The notes beneath the pieces are model-generated. The model ran no database searches, had not been told where the DNA came from, and saw only the letters and a program-made list of their open reading frames with translations. The translations under genes and the position numbers were made by a program. A stretch of DNA of 64,000 bases, from assembly GCA_019925795.1 (NCBI GenBank), contig CM034313.1:84289663-84353662 (forward strand), in the 5' to 3' direction. Source of the DNA: Dendrobium chrysotoxum. Lineage: Eukaryota; Streptophyta; Magnoliopsida; Asparagales; Orchidaceae. Shown here piece by piece: positions 34,010 to 45,099 of the stretch (position 1 is the first letter of the stretch; each line of letters begins with the position of its first letter).

Positions 34010-35740
34010 GCTCTTCTTCCAAATGCCGAGCTTCCTCCCATTGAAGGACTTTTGCTCGTCGCGGGACTTTCGTTGGACTTCTGCCCGACGCTGAGCTTCC
34101 TCCCGTTGAAGGACTTCTGCCCGTCATGGGACTTTCGTCGGACTTCTGCCCGACGCCAAGCTTCCTCCCGTTGTTGGACTTCTGCCCGTCGCAGGACTTT
34201 CGTCGGACTTCTGCCCGATGCCAAGCTTCCTCCCGTTGTTGGACTTCTAACCGTCACGGGACATTCGTCGGACTTCGACCCGACACTGAACTCCTACCCG
34301 ACGCCAGACTTCTGCCCGTCGTTGGACCCTCGTCGGATATCTACCTGACGTCGTGTTTCTACTCGACACTGAGCTTCCTCCCGTTGAAGGACTTCTGCCC
34401 GTTACAGGACATTCGTCGAACTTCTATCCGACGCCGAGCTTCCTCCCGTTGAAGGACTTATGCCCGTCGCGGGACATTCGTCGGACTTCTGCCCGACACC
34501 GAGCTTCCTCCCGTTGAAGGACTTCTGCCCGTCGCGGGACATTCGTCGGACTTCTGCCCGACACCAAGCTTCTTCCCGTTGAAGGACATCTGCCCGTCGC
34601 GGGACATTTGTCAGACTCCTGCCCGACGCCGAGCTTCCTCCCGTTGAAGGACTTCTTCCCATCACGGGACATTCGTCGGACTCCTGCCCGACGCCAAGCT
34701 TCCTCCCATTGAAGGACTTCTGCCCGTCATGGGACTTTCATCGGACTTCTGCCCAATGCCAAGCTTCCTCCCGTTGTTGGACTTCTGCCCGTCGCGGGAC
34801 TTTCGTCGGAGTTCTGCCCGACGCCAAGCTTCCTCCCGTTGTTGGACTTCTAACCGTCGCGGGACATTCATCGGACTTCGACCCGACACTGAACTCCTAC
34901 CCGACGCCAGACTTCTGCCCATCGTCGGACCCTCATCGGATATCTACCCGACGCCGTGTTTCTACTCGACGCCGAGCTTCCTACCGTTGAAGGACTTCTG
35001 CCGGTTACGGGACATTCGTCGGACTTCTATCCGACGCCGAGCTTCCTCCCGTTGAAGGACTTCTGCTCGTCGCGGGATATTCATCAGACTTCTGCCGGAC
35101 ACCGAGCTTCCTCCCATTGAAGGACTTCTGCCCGTTGCGGGACATTCGTTGGACTTCTGCCCGACACCGAGCTTCCTCCCGTTGAAGGACTTCTGCCCGT
35201 CGCGGGACATTCATCGGACTCCTGCCCGACGCCGAGCTTCCTCCCGTTGAAGGACTTCTGCCCGTCGCGGGACATTTGTCGGACTCCTGCCCGACGCCGA
35301 GCTTCCTCCAGTTGAAGGACCTCTGCCCGTCGCGGGTCATTTGTCGAACTTCTGCCTGACGTTGGAGTTCTGCCCGTCATCGGACCCTCATCGGACTTCT
35401 ACCCGACGCCGGACTTCTGCTTGTCGCCGGGCTCTTGTCGAAGTTCTACCCGACACTGAACTTCTTCCCGACGCCAGACTTCTGCCTGTCGTCAGAGTTC
35501 TACCCGACGCCGCACTTCTGTCGGTCGCCGGGCACTCATCGGAGTTCTACCCGACGCTGAAATTCTACTCGGCGGTGGAATTATGCTCATCGCCGGACCC
35601 TCGTCAGATTTCTACCCGACGCTGTACTTCTACTCGTCGTCGGACCTCTGCCCGTCATCGGACTCTTGTCGGACTTCCACACAATGCCAATTTTTCACCC
35701 GTCACCAGACTTCTCCCGTCTGTTACACGACTTCCACCGA
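34010..35740. repeat. 65-bp tandem array, internal region
   Basis: About twenty copies of a 65-bp unit containing AGCTTCCTCCCGTTGAAGGA, CTTCTGCCCGTCGCGGGACA and TTCGTCGGACTTCTGCCCGA (starts at 34094, 34159, 34224 and on). The last 400 bp are divergent units built on TTCTACCCGACGCCGGACTT. Long frames on both strands are products of the repeat. Confidence 0.93.
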
Positions 35741-36062
35741 CTAACGTCGGAATTCCATGAAATCCCTCAGAAAAGGAGGAAACTCCTACTCAGTGAGGGG
35801 CCCTAAACCTGGACAACGGATACCGTCTGAATAGGACCAGGGGAATGCCTCAACGTGAGGGAGAAATGAAGAGAGGGAGGAATTTCCTTCTTGCAGAGAG
35901 GGGCCCTGGGCCCGGACAGGGGATGCCGCCTATGCTGGGCCAGGGGAAGGCCTCAATTGAAAGAGAAGAAAAAGAGGAGGACGGGAGGTGCAAAGAGCCT
36001 AAGGCCCCTAGGGGTCTATTTATAGTAGGAGGCCAAGGGAAGTTATTGAAAAAAAAAGGGCC

Positions 36063-36122
36063 TTAACCGCCAGCGGTTAGCTGGCGGTTAACTGGCGGTT
36101 AGCCAACCGCCACCGGTTGGCT
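36063..36122. repeat. Hairpin cluster near the 3' LTR
   Basis: TTAACCGCCAG (36063-36073) pairs with CTGGCGGTTAA (36081-36091), 11 bp perfect. GGCGGTT (36094-36100) pairs with AACCGCC (36105-36111). AGCCAACCG (36101-36109) pairs with CGGTTGGCT (36114-36122). The stems share sequence, so alternative folds compete. Confidence 0.85.
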
Positions 36123-36460
36123 GAACCGCCAGCCGCCAGAGCCGCGGCTCAGGAGAGCCACGCGGAAGCTAGGGCAGCGCGGGCAGGCGAGGGCGCGCGG
36201 CAGCGGTGGCCGGTGGTGGCCGGCGATGGCTGGGCCGTCCGAACTCGTTTTCGGGTCCGATTTCGGGCCCGGAAAGGTCAAATCGGACGTTTTTGGGGTC
36301 CTTGGAGCCGTTTTTCAACATTCCGGACTCAATTTTGACACTTTTAAGGCTATTCGAGACCTCTACACTCAATATCGGATTTTTGCAAATTTCAAGTCGC
36401 GACGAAAAATTCTCCGAAAACTATAACGCGTATTCTCGGACTTCTGGAGCTTCGATGTCC

Positions 36461-36477
36461 GAAAATAGGGGGGCAAC
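36461..36477 (+). promoter_or_regulatory. Polypurine tract
   Basis: GAAAATAGGGGGGCAAC ends at the TG of the 3' LTR, the expected plus-strand primer position. Confidence 0.8.
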
Positions 36478-38303
36478 TGATACGTCATCAAAAAATTATC
36501 TTGATCGGGCACGAATCTCGAGGCAAAATCAAGTTGGAAACTTCCAAAATTAATTTTGGGATCATCCGAACTCCGATTCTAGTAAACTTACAGTCAAACT
36601 GAGCGTCTCGGAAATACAAACCCAACGACACCAAATTCGACCCAATCCGAGCCCAAATGGGTCCAAATCAAGTGTCTGAAGCACGGTCAGAAGGTTCAAA
36701 CCATAATTTGGATTACCAAATGGTCTCCAAATGTGACATACTTATAATCGAATCGAGCGTCTCGACGAGGCAAATCCAACGAGACTAAGATCACCAGATT
36801 CTGACATCATTAAGACATTCAAATGTCCAGTGAACGGTCTATGATCAAGGGATTCAAGATCGGCCATCCATTCAAATCACTCCCTAACTACCCCTGATCT
36901 TCCACTTATTTACGGGCCATGCCACTCACGAAAATCTATAAATAGAGACCCCATTTCTCATGAAAGGAGGGACCTATTTCTAAGGGGAAAAAGAGAGAGC
37001 TCTTGCCCCCTTGCTCCTCCTCGACCACCGCCGGAGTTTCGCTGGACCACCGCCTGACGCCGGAGTTCCGCTGGACCACCACCTGAGGCCCTGCACTTCA
37101 CTGAACCACCACCTGAGGCCCTGCACTTCGCCAGACCACCACCTGAGGCCCTACACTTCGTCGGACCACCACCTGAGGCCCTGCACTTCGCCGGACCACC
37201 ACTTGAGGTCGTGCTCTTCGCCGGACCACCACCTGAGGCCCTGCACTTCACCGGACCACCACCTGAGGCCCTGCTCTTCGCCGGACCACCACCTGAGGCC
37301 CTTCTCTTCCCCGGACCACCGCCTGAGGCCCTGCTTTTCTTCGGACCACCACCTGACGTCCTGAGTTCTGTCGGACCTCCACCTGAGGTCCGAACTTCCA
37401 CCGAAGCATCACTTGATGGTCAAAGTTATATCGGAACACCAACTAAGGTCCTCCTGACCTCTAACATCAGATTAAGGTCCTTCTGACCTCCAACGCCAGC
37501 CGACCACGGTCCTTTCGACCTCCGTCGCCCTACTAATTCAGGTCCTCCTGACCTCTGACATCAGATTAAGGTCCTTCTAACCTCCAACGCCAGCCGACCA
37601 CGGTCCTTCCGACCTCCGTCGCCCTACCCATTTAGGTCCTCCTGACCTCTGACATTAGATTAAGGTCATTCTGATCTCCAATGCCAGCCGACTACGATCC
37701 TTCTGACCTCCGTCGCCCCACCAAATAAGGTCCTTCCGACCTCTGTCATCTGATTACGGTCCTTATGACCAGCAACATCAGTCAACTATGGTCCTTCCGA
37801 CCTCCGTCACCTGACCAACAAAGGTCCTCCCGACCTCTATCCTCAGACTACGGTCTCCCTGACCTACAACGTCTGTCAACTATGGTCTTTCCGACTTCCA
37901 TCACCAAATAATGGTTTTTCTGACCCCTGTCTCCCACCAAGTACGGTCCTTCTGACCTCCGTCGTCTGCCAACTATGGTCAGCCGACCTAGCAAATGAGT
38001 ATATATTAATTCTCACCATATAATGCACTCTATATGATGTATATTCACTATATCAAGCCAAGTCTTTCCCCAAAATGGAGGACCTCGTTTGTAAACAACT
38101 GCAAATACTAGTGGATTCATTCTAACTGGGCCAGGCCCCGTGGTTTTTCCCCCTTTCAGGGGTTTCCACGTAAAAACTCTTATGTCTCATATGAATATTA
38201 CACCCTCTCTCTCTTTCATCTGATTGTGTGCTGGATTTTCGTACAATGCTATGACGCTAAGCTTTATATTTCTCTACCGCCGCTAATACTCCAGGACGCA
38301 ACA
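36478..38303 (+). repeat. 3' LTR, 1826 bp
   Basis: Same order as the 5' LTR: TATAAATA at 36937-36944, 30-bp array 37070-37400, 94-bp array to about 37980. It is exactly 30 bp shorter, explained by one fewer GCCGGACCACCACCTGAGGC unit. Confidence 0.93.
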
Positions 38304-38308
38304 AGTAT
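38304..38308. repeat. Target duplication AGTAT, right
   Basis: Partner of 31204-31208. Confidence 0.9.
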
Positions 38309-39240
38309 CATGATCAATAATGCTAAATTTCATATATTTGAGTTATTACACCTCCAATCATTGTCGCCTGACTACGGTTCCTCTGACCTCCATCAGCCGA
38401 CTACCGTCCTACCAACAAAAAAATAGGCCAACGTTCTCTTGAGAACATCTCTCATGATAGTGGATTCTACCAATCCCAACCATGTAAAGTGTTTTATATA
38501 ATATATATTTGCTACGTTGAGCCAACGCCTTCCCTTGAGAAAGGGCGTCATTTGTAATTAACAAGTACTAGTTGATTCATTCAAACTGGGGAATGCCCTG
38601 TATGGTTTCTCCTTTTTTAGAGGTTTCCATGTAAAAAATCTTAGTGTCTCTTACACCTCTCTCTCTCTCTCTCATCTGTGTGTGTGATTGATCTTTGTAC
38701 AAAGCTAGAATGTTAAACTCTATATCTCTCTATCACCACGATGTTTTAGCTTGCAATAGTTATAAAAAATTATCTTGATCGGACATGAATCTTGAGGCAT
38801 AATCAAATTGGAAACTCTTGAAATTAAATTTGGGACCTCTTGAAATTAAATTTGGGACCATATGAACTCTAATTTTAATAATTTTATAGTCAAACTGAGA
38901 GATGAGCCCAATGACACCAAAATGGGTCTAATCTTATCCCAAATGAAGAACTTTGTTGACCTCGATCTTATTCCACTTTTCCCTCGAGCACCTTCGATCG
39001 ATTTAATTAAGCTTCGTCGAGTCCAATTCGAGTCCAATTGAGTCAAATTATACCAAAATTATTTTTGTGTTAAGTCAAGTTAATTCATTTGAGCCTCATC
39101 GGGCTCGATTTGAACATAATTTGCATTGATTTCAATTTAATTTCATTAATTAAATTCGATCGAGTTTAATTTCAACTTAATATAGGTAATTCAATTTCAA
39201 TTAAAGCTCAAATTAGATTTCTGAGCGATTTGAATCATTT
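38309..39240 (+). mobile_element. Older LTR, 3' part, and start of another LTR copy
   Basis: 38309-38757 continues the older LTR: CGCCTGACTACGGTTCC, then TTGAGCCAACGCCTTCCC and an end like the young LTR's. Directly after, GTTATAAAAAATTATCTTGA (from 38758) begins a further diverged LTR start, traceable to about 38940. The rest to 39240 is AT-rich with no gene seen. Confidence 0.6.
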
Positions 39241-39289
39241 CCTAAATCCAAAAATTTGGATCAACGACAGCGATCTAGCGAGATGGCGG

Positions 39290-40060
39290 GGATTGCTCAT
39301 TCATTTTCGGCAAAAATTAACTACAGGAATTTGCACGTTACAAGGGGGGCTCTTCCTCTCTGTTTAAAAAAGGCTCCAGGAGGAAGAGAGTCATCCGACT
39401 TCCTTTGGGTCAGATAGCTCCAGGCGAAATTGCCCTCCCCCTCCTCTCTCATCCGACTTCCTCTCGGTTCGCACAGCCCAGGCGGAAGATCTCTCAAGCT
39501 CGCAAACTCCAGCTAGTTCGGCCCAGGACCGAACCCGACGCCGGACCTCTCCGCCTCTGCCTCTAGTTCGCGAATCCCAGCCAGGTCCGACTCTAGCCTT
39601 CGACGACCTAGCTCCCATCCCCCTGGCATTCGCACGACTCTACCTACTTTAGCCGAGACCCTCTTCCAGCCGCAGGTTTGCTTCCTATTCTCTTTCTTCT
39701 TCTCTCAGATTTGATTTCTCCACCTTACCCTTTTCCTTCCTCCTCTTCTTCTTCATCTTCTCTTCATTTGCTTGCCTCCTATATCTCTTTGCTTGGATTC
39801 CTTCAATCTTTGATGCAAAAATATACATGAGAGGAAGAAGAAAGCATGATTTGAAATCTCATAAGTTTTTTTTTTAATGCCTTGAATGGAGCAGATTTTT
39901 CTTGTTCTTCTTATATGGTTATGGCAAGATTTTAAGATACAAGTATTACTTCTTCTTATATGTTGAGAACATGTCTATTTTGAGTTTGAATGGCTCCTTA
40001 CTTTGAGTATTCTTAAAGAAGCTAGGTGTGATGAGGTAGCATGTTTCAAAGAGGTTACTT
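39290..40060. other. GC-richer intergenic segment, possibly a promoter/5' UTR relic
   Basis: 39350-39670 is C- and G-rich with TTTAAAAAAGG upstream, pyrimidine tracts, and a possible donor CCGCAG|GTTTGC. It looks like the 5' end of a gene, but no convincing coding exon follows. The short frames here are not recognised. Confidence 0.3.
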
Positions 40061-40064
40061 TGTA

Positions 40065-40140
40065 TCGTCCCTTAGACGTTGCACATTAGGTGTTCAGTGA
40101 AATGCCTTAACGAGACTTTACTTGGAATAGGAGAGTTTGG
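40065..40140 (+). pseudogene. Possible PPR motif relic 1
   Basis: One frame reads DVAH-stop-VFSEMP-stop-RDFTWN, matching the plant pentatricopeptide pattern DVARKVFDEMPERDVVTWN with two stops. It is about 25 codons only. PPR proteins bind organellar RNA; this piece cannot be functional. Confidence 0.35.
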
Positions 40141-40929
40141 ATGCAATGTTTCTTGTTAAATCATGATACTTTATTATCTATGAGTTCTTGTTCTTATTCC
40201 TGAAACTAGCAATCTTGTGATAGCCATGTTAAAAACAAAGTTGATTCTTGCTTTACATTAACAGCACAGTAATGAGTTTCTTTCAGGAAATTCATTTGTA
40301 GTCCTATCAAATGCTTCGATAATATCACCTATTGTATCGATGTCACTGTCGCTACAGAATCCTACTTCCAATCAATTGTTTACTTGCATGTTTGAACTCC
40401 GTTATATATATCTCATGGCAATGGGGATCGGAGGTATTTATTTGGAGCCTGTTTATATATATCTGAAGATGATCTGTTCATCAGCTTTGCAACTGTCTCC
40501 CCATGATTTCTTCATTGCTTTGCTTCTATGATAAATTTCCTACAGATTTTGTTTGAATGAGCACTTCCCATCTTACAAGCATTTCTCTTGTGAGGGCAAA
40601 CTACACGATTTTGTAGATTATGGAGGTCCTTTTTGTAAATTGCTTAAACAATTTTAGGTGTGTAAATCAGGTTCCCATGATGGTTTGCTTCGTGTGAACT
40701 TGCTGTTGGTGTTTGAAAGCGGGTTTTGAAAAATTTAGTCTTCTTTGGGAATTTTTGAATTAACATTAAAATTCAATTCTAAAATCAAACATCCCATCAA
40801 AAATATTATACCACCTCGGGAGGTGGAAATAAAATTTCAGGATGGGGTTCAGATTTAGAATTAAGAATTCTATCTTGAATATCATAGCCAAATTCAAAAG
40901 AGAACTTCATATGGCCCCTAAAGGGTCAA

Positions 40930-43870
40930 AATAAGGTTCAGTCAAATATCGGGCTACAATAATTAAGAGGAGCGATCGTTAATTTTATATTCGAATTCAT
41001 TTTAACAAAAGATATATCTCCTCGAAGGGAGAAGATATCATTTGTTAATAATCGTTCGAACATAACGATAACGATCATTAGTGATTTAATTTTTCCCAAA
41101 GATAACTAATCGAGTTTTAAAAATTAGTTTTGAAAAATTAGATGTGGGTTCTAAATCTCCTACGAGCGCAAGCCCTCGTAGTTAATCACATCGTGGGAGG
41201 CCGGAGTCCCCTACAAAAACTTTCGATTAAAATAATGGCAGAAATTTTGTTTAGAGATTTTTAGGAGTGATGCCAAAGAGGAGAATTTGGATTTTGAAAA
41301 GGGATTGGAGCGAAATTGAACATTTATTTTGGAATCAAATGAGGAAGGGTAGGGGACACTTTAGGATTCTGAAACAATTCAGAAGTGCCCCGATCTAAAC
41401 TAAGTGTTGGGCTTTAAATTTTGGATTGAAAGAATATTTAATTTGAGTTGAGCATTTTATTAGAAATTTGGGATTGTATTCCCGGAGGTTGGGGTCTTAT
41501 GATTCAAAAAGAGACCTGCCCCAGATCTTAGATCTAAATTTGGACACTGGAACACAGTAGTACGAACCTAACTAATGCAGTGCAAAATCTGGACTTACCC
41601 CGGCCTGGATTGGGGAGCCAGCTAAACCACCTAAACGCTTCAAAACCATGAGTCCGGTCTTTTGATGTAGAGTGATCAGGGACGTTATTTAAGATTGGTT
41701 TAAGAAGTTGGGGTCGACATCTAGAGCAGATTCCTAATTGACCCCTTTGACTTATGTCGGGTGGAATGCTTAGACTAATAATGCAATTAAAATTTTAATT
41801 TAATAAGTTTCTAATGCGATGCATGCTGGTTAAAGTATCCAAATCTGGTATGCATGAAATTTTTTAAAAAAAGCTTATAAAATAATTTTTTTTGAAAAGA
41901 CTAGACTTCCCCAGATCCAGCACCTCATCCTCATAGGTCGGATTATCTGAACTCTACCCACGGGCGGGGAAGTGTCTTATAGCAAGGAGGGAGAGAGATG
42001 CAGTAATATGCATGCGACCCCAGACGATTCCGGCTATTCCCTAGGTCGTTAAATTTCTATGTTATTTAAATCTTAAAATTTTAAATATAGGTTATGAATA
42101 GAAATATTTTTGGTCTTTAAAGAGCCTAACGAGTTCCAGGCTAAAACAAAAATGACATGCAAGCGCCAAAGAACTAGGAAAAACATGCAATCCTATACGC
42201 AATCAAATTAAATCACAACACACTAAATAATCAAATTAATTAAATAAATGTCCATAGGCAAATTGCCTTGCTTATTACAACCCAGATTTACATAAATTAA
42301 AAGTGGCCGGGCACCACTAACAACAACCCGGATTCTAATCCTAATACAGACGCAAGTGACTTTGAGTGGGATACTCTATGTCTTCAACTTCTCGGTCTTC
42401 TCTTCCTCGAGCTCCTTAGATTCTTCGTGGTTGGATACCCAAATGGAATAGAGAACTCTTCCCTTGAGGGGGAGGTTACTCTTTCCACTTTGGGTAGTGA
42501 AGTGATCCAAATTTGGAGTTCCAAATGGATAAGGACTATCCCCCGAAGGGGTATCCTTTCTTCTTTGGAATCCAACCTTTGGATCTATGTATCCCAAACT
42601 CAAAGTGTCACTTTCACAACTCAATACTCGAATAAATTACATGAATATAAAAACAAAAATTCTAGACTCTCCTGCAGGGTTATCCTAAGCATTTAAATAT
42701 TAGAATACATCCCAAGCAGTTATATGTATATACGTGCAGAAAAGTAAACACACTTGGAAACGCTCTTTTTATTTGGGGGCTAAGCAGCTGAAGCACCTGT
42801 AGCATTTATATTTATGATTTATTTAGCCCCCTTTATTGCCCTGCACGAGCGTGGCCACCTGCAGAAAATCCAGTGAGCATCCAGATCGTTCCTAACCTAA
42901 GGGTAATCTAATCGCCCATCACATCAATTCACAGAGTGCAGTAAAGAAAGTAAACAAATACATCAATCAATTTCAATCATAACATGCAATGAAAACTCGA
43001 AAAACTCGGCACACAGCAGAAAAGAAAACATCGTCCTGGCCTAAATCTAGAGTTGGTTGTCCTAGTAAATCATCTAAAGTGTGTGTAGAAGGTCGTGTGG
43101 CTGGGGTAGATCCTAGGATTGGTAATTGATTGAAGTTGTTTGATGTCCTGATTGGTTGAAAGGCTTAAGGGAGATTTTAATTGAAGTTTAAGTCTTAATG
43201 GTTTAAATTTAATTTTTAAAATTAATTTTAATTATTTGTTGAATACCACCTTTGTTGCACACCGAGGCCATGAAGTTTATTTCACCTTCCTTGGGGCTAA
43301 TTTAATAGCCTCGTAGGCCTGGGTTACCCAATGATACCCGATATAATTAAGTGAATCGAGTTTGATTAAAGTTTGAAGACTGATTAATTTTTAATTAAAC
43401 TGATTGGTTGCTGGTTTTAAAATAAAATTGATGTTTTCTGAAATTTTGAATGATTTATTGAATTTTAGAATTTTATGGATTATTTTAATTAGTTAATTAA
43501 GGGGGCCAAAGTTGACTTTTCAAATTAAAATTAAATTTTATAAGTTTCAGATTTTTAATAAATATTAGACCTTATGATGAGTTGTTAGACTGTTAGTACA
43601 CTCAATTTGGAGTTTTCTATGAAAAGTTATGATTTTTCGAAGTTCGAGCCTAGTTTTGAACTACGGTTGACTGAAAAGTTGACTTTTTGACTTTGACCAG
43701 ATTTTGGAGGTTTGACATTTTTAGAAAATACTAGACCTTAATTGGAGTTGATTGACAGTAAGTTTGCTCAATTTGGATTTTTCTGTAATTAGTTATGCAT
43801 TTTCAAAGTTTCCTTAATTATTGAATTTTTAAAATTGCTTAATTAGGAAGGTTTTGATCATTTTGATCCA
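40930..43870 (+). repeat. Large dispersed repeat, copy 1 (inverted relative to 49560-52210)
   Basis: It matches the reverse complement of 49560-52210 along most of its length. Checkpoints are 41163 (GAGCGCAAGCCCTCGTAG) with 51980, 41940-42060 with 51110-51240, 42740-42880 with 50345-50490, and 43030-43110 with 50080-50165. No coding frame is conserved. It looks like LTR-type DNA of a decayed retrotransposon; divergence is considerable. Confidence 0.65.
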
Positions 43871-44820
43871 AACTCATCCCAAACTGGATGGAATCAATCC
43901 CAAAGGTCAGGAATGACCCATGGGAGTGTTTCCAAGTGTTTGGAAATTATTTTGGATTTTTAATAATTTTTAATTAATTAATATAATTAATTGTTGATTT
44001 TCATTAAAAGTCAAATTAAAGTTAAATTAAGAATACAGTCAAGGGGCTTTTATTTTTCCTAGGAAGAGGACTAAGTTCTGGTCAATTTGAGGTATTATTT
44101 GTAACTTGTGGAGTTAATATGGATTTATTACATTTTTTTGAATTTTCTGGGTCCTTAAATGGGCTGAAACTTTGGGTAATTAATTTTCTGACCTAATGAC
44201 CTCCAAATTCAATGAAATTTGGACCTAAGGCTTATTATGTCACTAAGTTTTCTGTGTTCAAATTTCACCTCTATTGTGTGTGTACAATCCCCTAGGCAAT
44301 TTCTAAGTTTTCTAGACTTTTCACTAAATATTTTCCCTAGGTGTTTCTATTATTCAAATGGGCTTGAAATTTGGTGTGACTAACCCTGACCCAAATGCAC
44401 ACACACAGCACAAAACATGCAGCCTAATTCTACACAGGAAGGGAGTTATGAATTTTCAAAGTTTTGGGTCCAAATTGGACCCATAACCTTAAAAATTCAC
44501 ATCACAGAAAACTATTAAGCATCTGACCCTAAAAAAATTATGGAACATGCCTAAGATGCTTAAAAACATTCCACCAAAATTTGGGGTCCATTTGACCCCT
44601 GGATTGCAAGAAAATTGAGAAAAATGATAAACAAACAACTGCAGTTTTCTCTCAATCCAGAGATCAAAACAACTCAAATTTAATTTTAATAAATTCTACA
44701 TTTAATTACCTTTCCAACGAGAACAAAAACATCAAATTTGGTGGAAAAATGAAATTTCTGTGAATTTTAGAAGTTCTGGGCATTTTTTAAAATTTTTGAG
44801 ACAAAAAATGGTCAAATCGG
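43870..44820. other. AT-rich spacer
   Basis: No gene recognised. Phrases such as CAAATTTGGTGGAAAAATG and GGGTCCAAATTGGACCCA look retrotransposon-derived. Confidence 0.4.
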
Positions 44821-44860
44821 GCGCCGCCGCCGCCGTACCAATCATTGGGTCGTACGGCGG

Positions 44861-45095
44861 CGCGGCGCCGCGTCCCAAACACGTGTCGGCCCCAGGGCCG
44901 ACCACTTAACCACGTCGGATCGAAGATCCGACCGTTGGTTCAGCCGCGGGATGAGCCGACGGCTCAGATTGAGCCACGTGGCCTCCCGCGGCTTAGGCGG
45001 ACCCGCGCTCGAGTCCTGGAGCGGACGCGCGGTCCGTCCTGGCCACGTGGCCGCTTCTGGGCCGTCCGATCGCCCTGAAGGCGCGATCGGACGGC
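44861..45095. repeat. Dense cluster of perfect palindromes and hairpins
   Basis: In 235 bp: CGCGGCGCCGCG (44861-44872); GTCGGCCC/GGGCCGAC (44885-44902); GTCGGATC/GATCCGAC (44914-44932); AGCCGCGGGA/TCCCGCGGCT (44942-44951, 44984-44993) enclosing GAGCCG/CGGCTC (44953-44965) and GCCACGTGGC (44973-44982); GGCCACGTGGCC (45041-45052); GCCGTCCGATCGC/GCGATCGGACGGC (45061-45095, 13-bp arms). The two CACGTG cores are G-box type sites bound by plant bHLH/bZIP factors. A TATTTATG sequence lies about 320 bp downstream. Confidence 0.9.
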
Positions 45096-45099
45096 TCTG

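Larger units (their letters stand above)
31209..38303 (+). mobile_element. Complete non-autonomous LTR retrotransposon lacking gag and pol
   Basis: 7095 bp. It has paired LTRs (31209-33064, 36478-38303), each starting TGATACGTCATC and ending CAGGACGCAACA; a primer-site-like TTTGGCGTCGTCTGTGGGAA right after the 5' LTR; a purine tract AAAATAGGGGGGCAAC right before the 3' LTR; and an AGTAT target duplication. The primer-site sequence is of the type seen in plant Ty3/gypsy (Tat-like) elements. The 3.4-kb interior has no gag, protease, RT, RNase H or integrase frame and is mostly tandem arrays, so mobility must have depended on proteins from elsewhere. Transcription is presumably from the LTR TATA box. 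Confidence 0.93.

Noticed and set aside
34001..35760. Many overlapping 80-140 residue frames rich in Arg, Ser and Gly on both strands
   Set aside because: Products of the 65-bp tandem array inside a non-coding retroelement interior.
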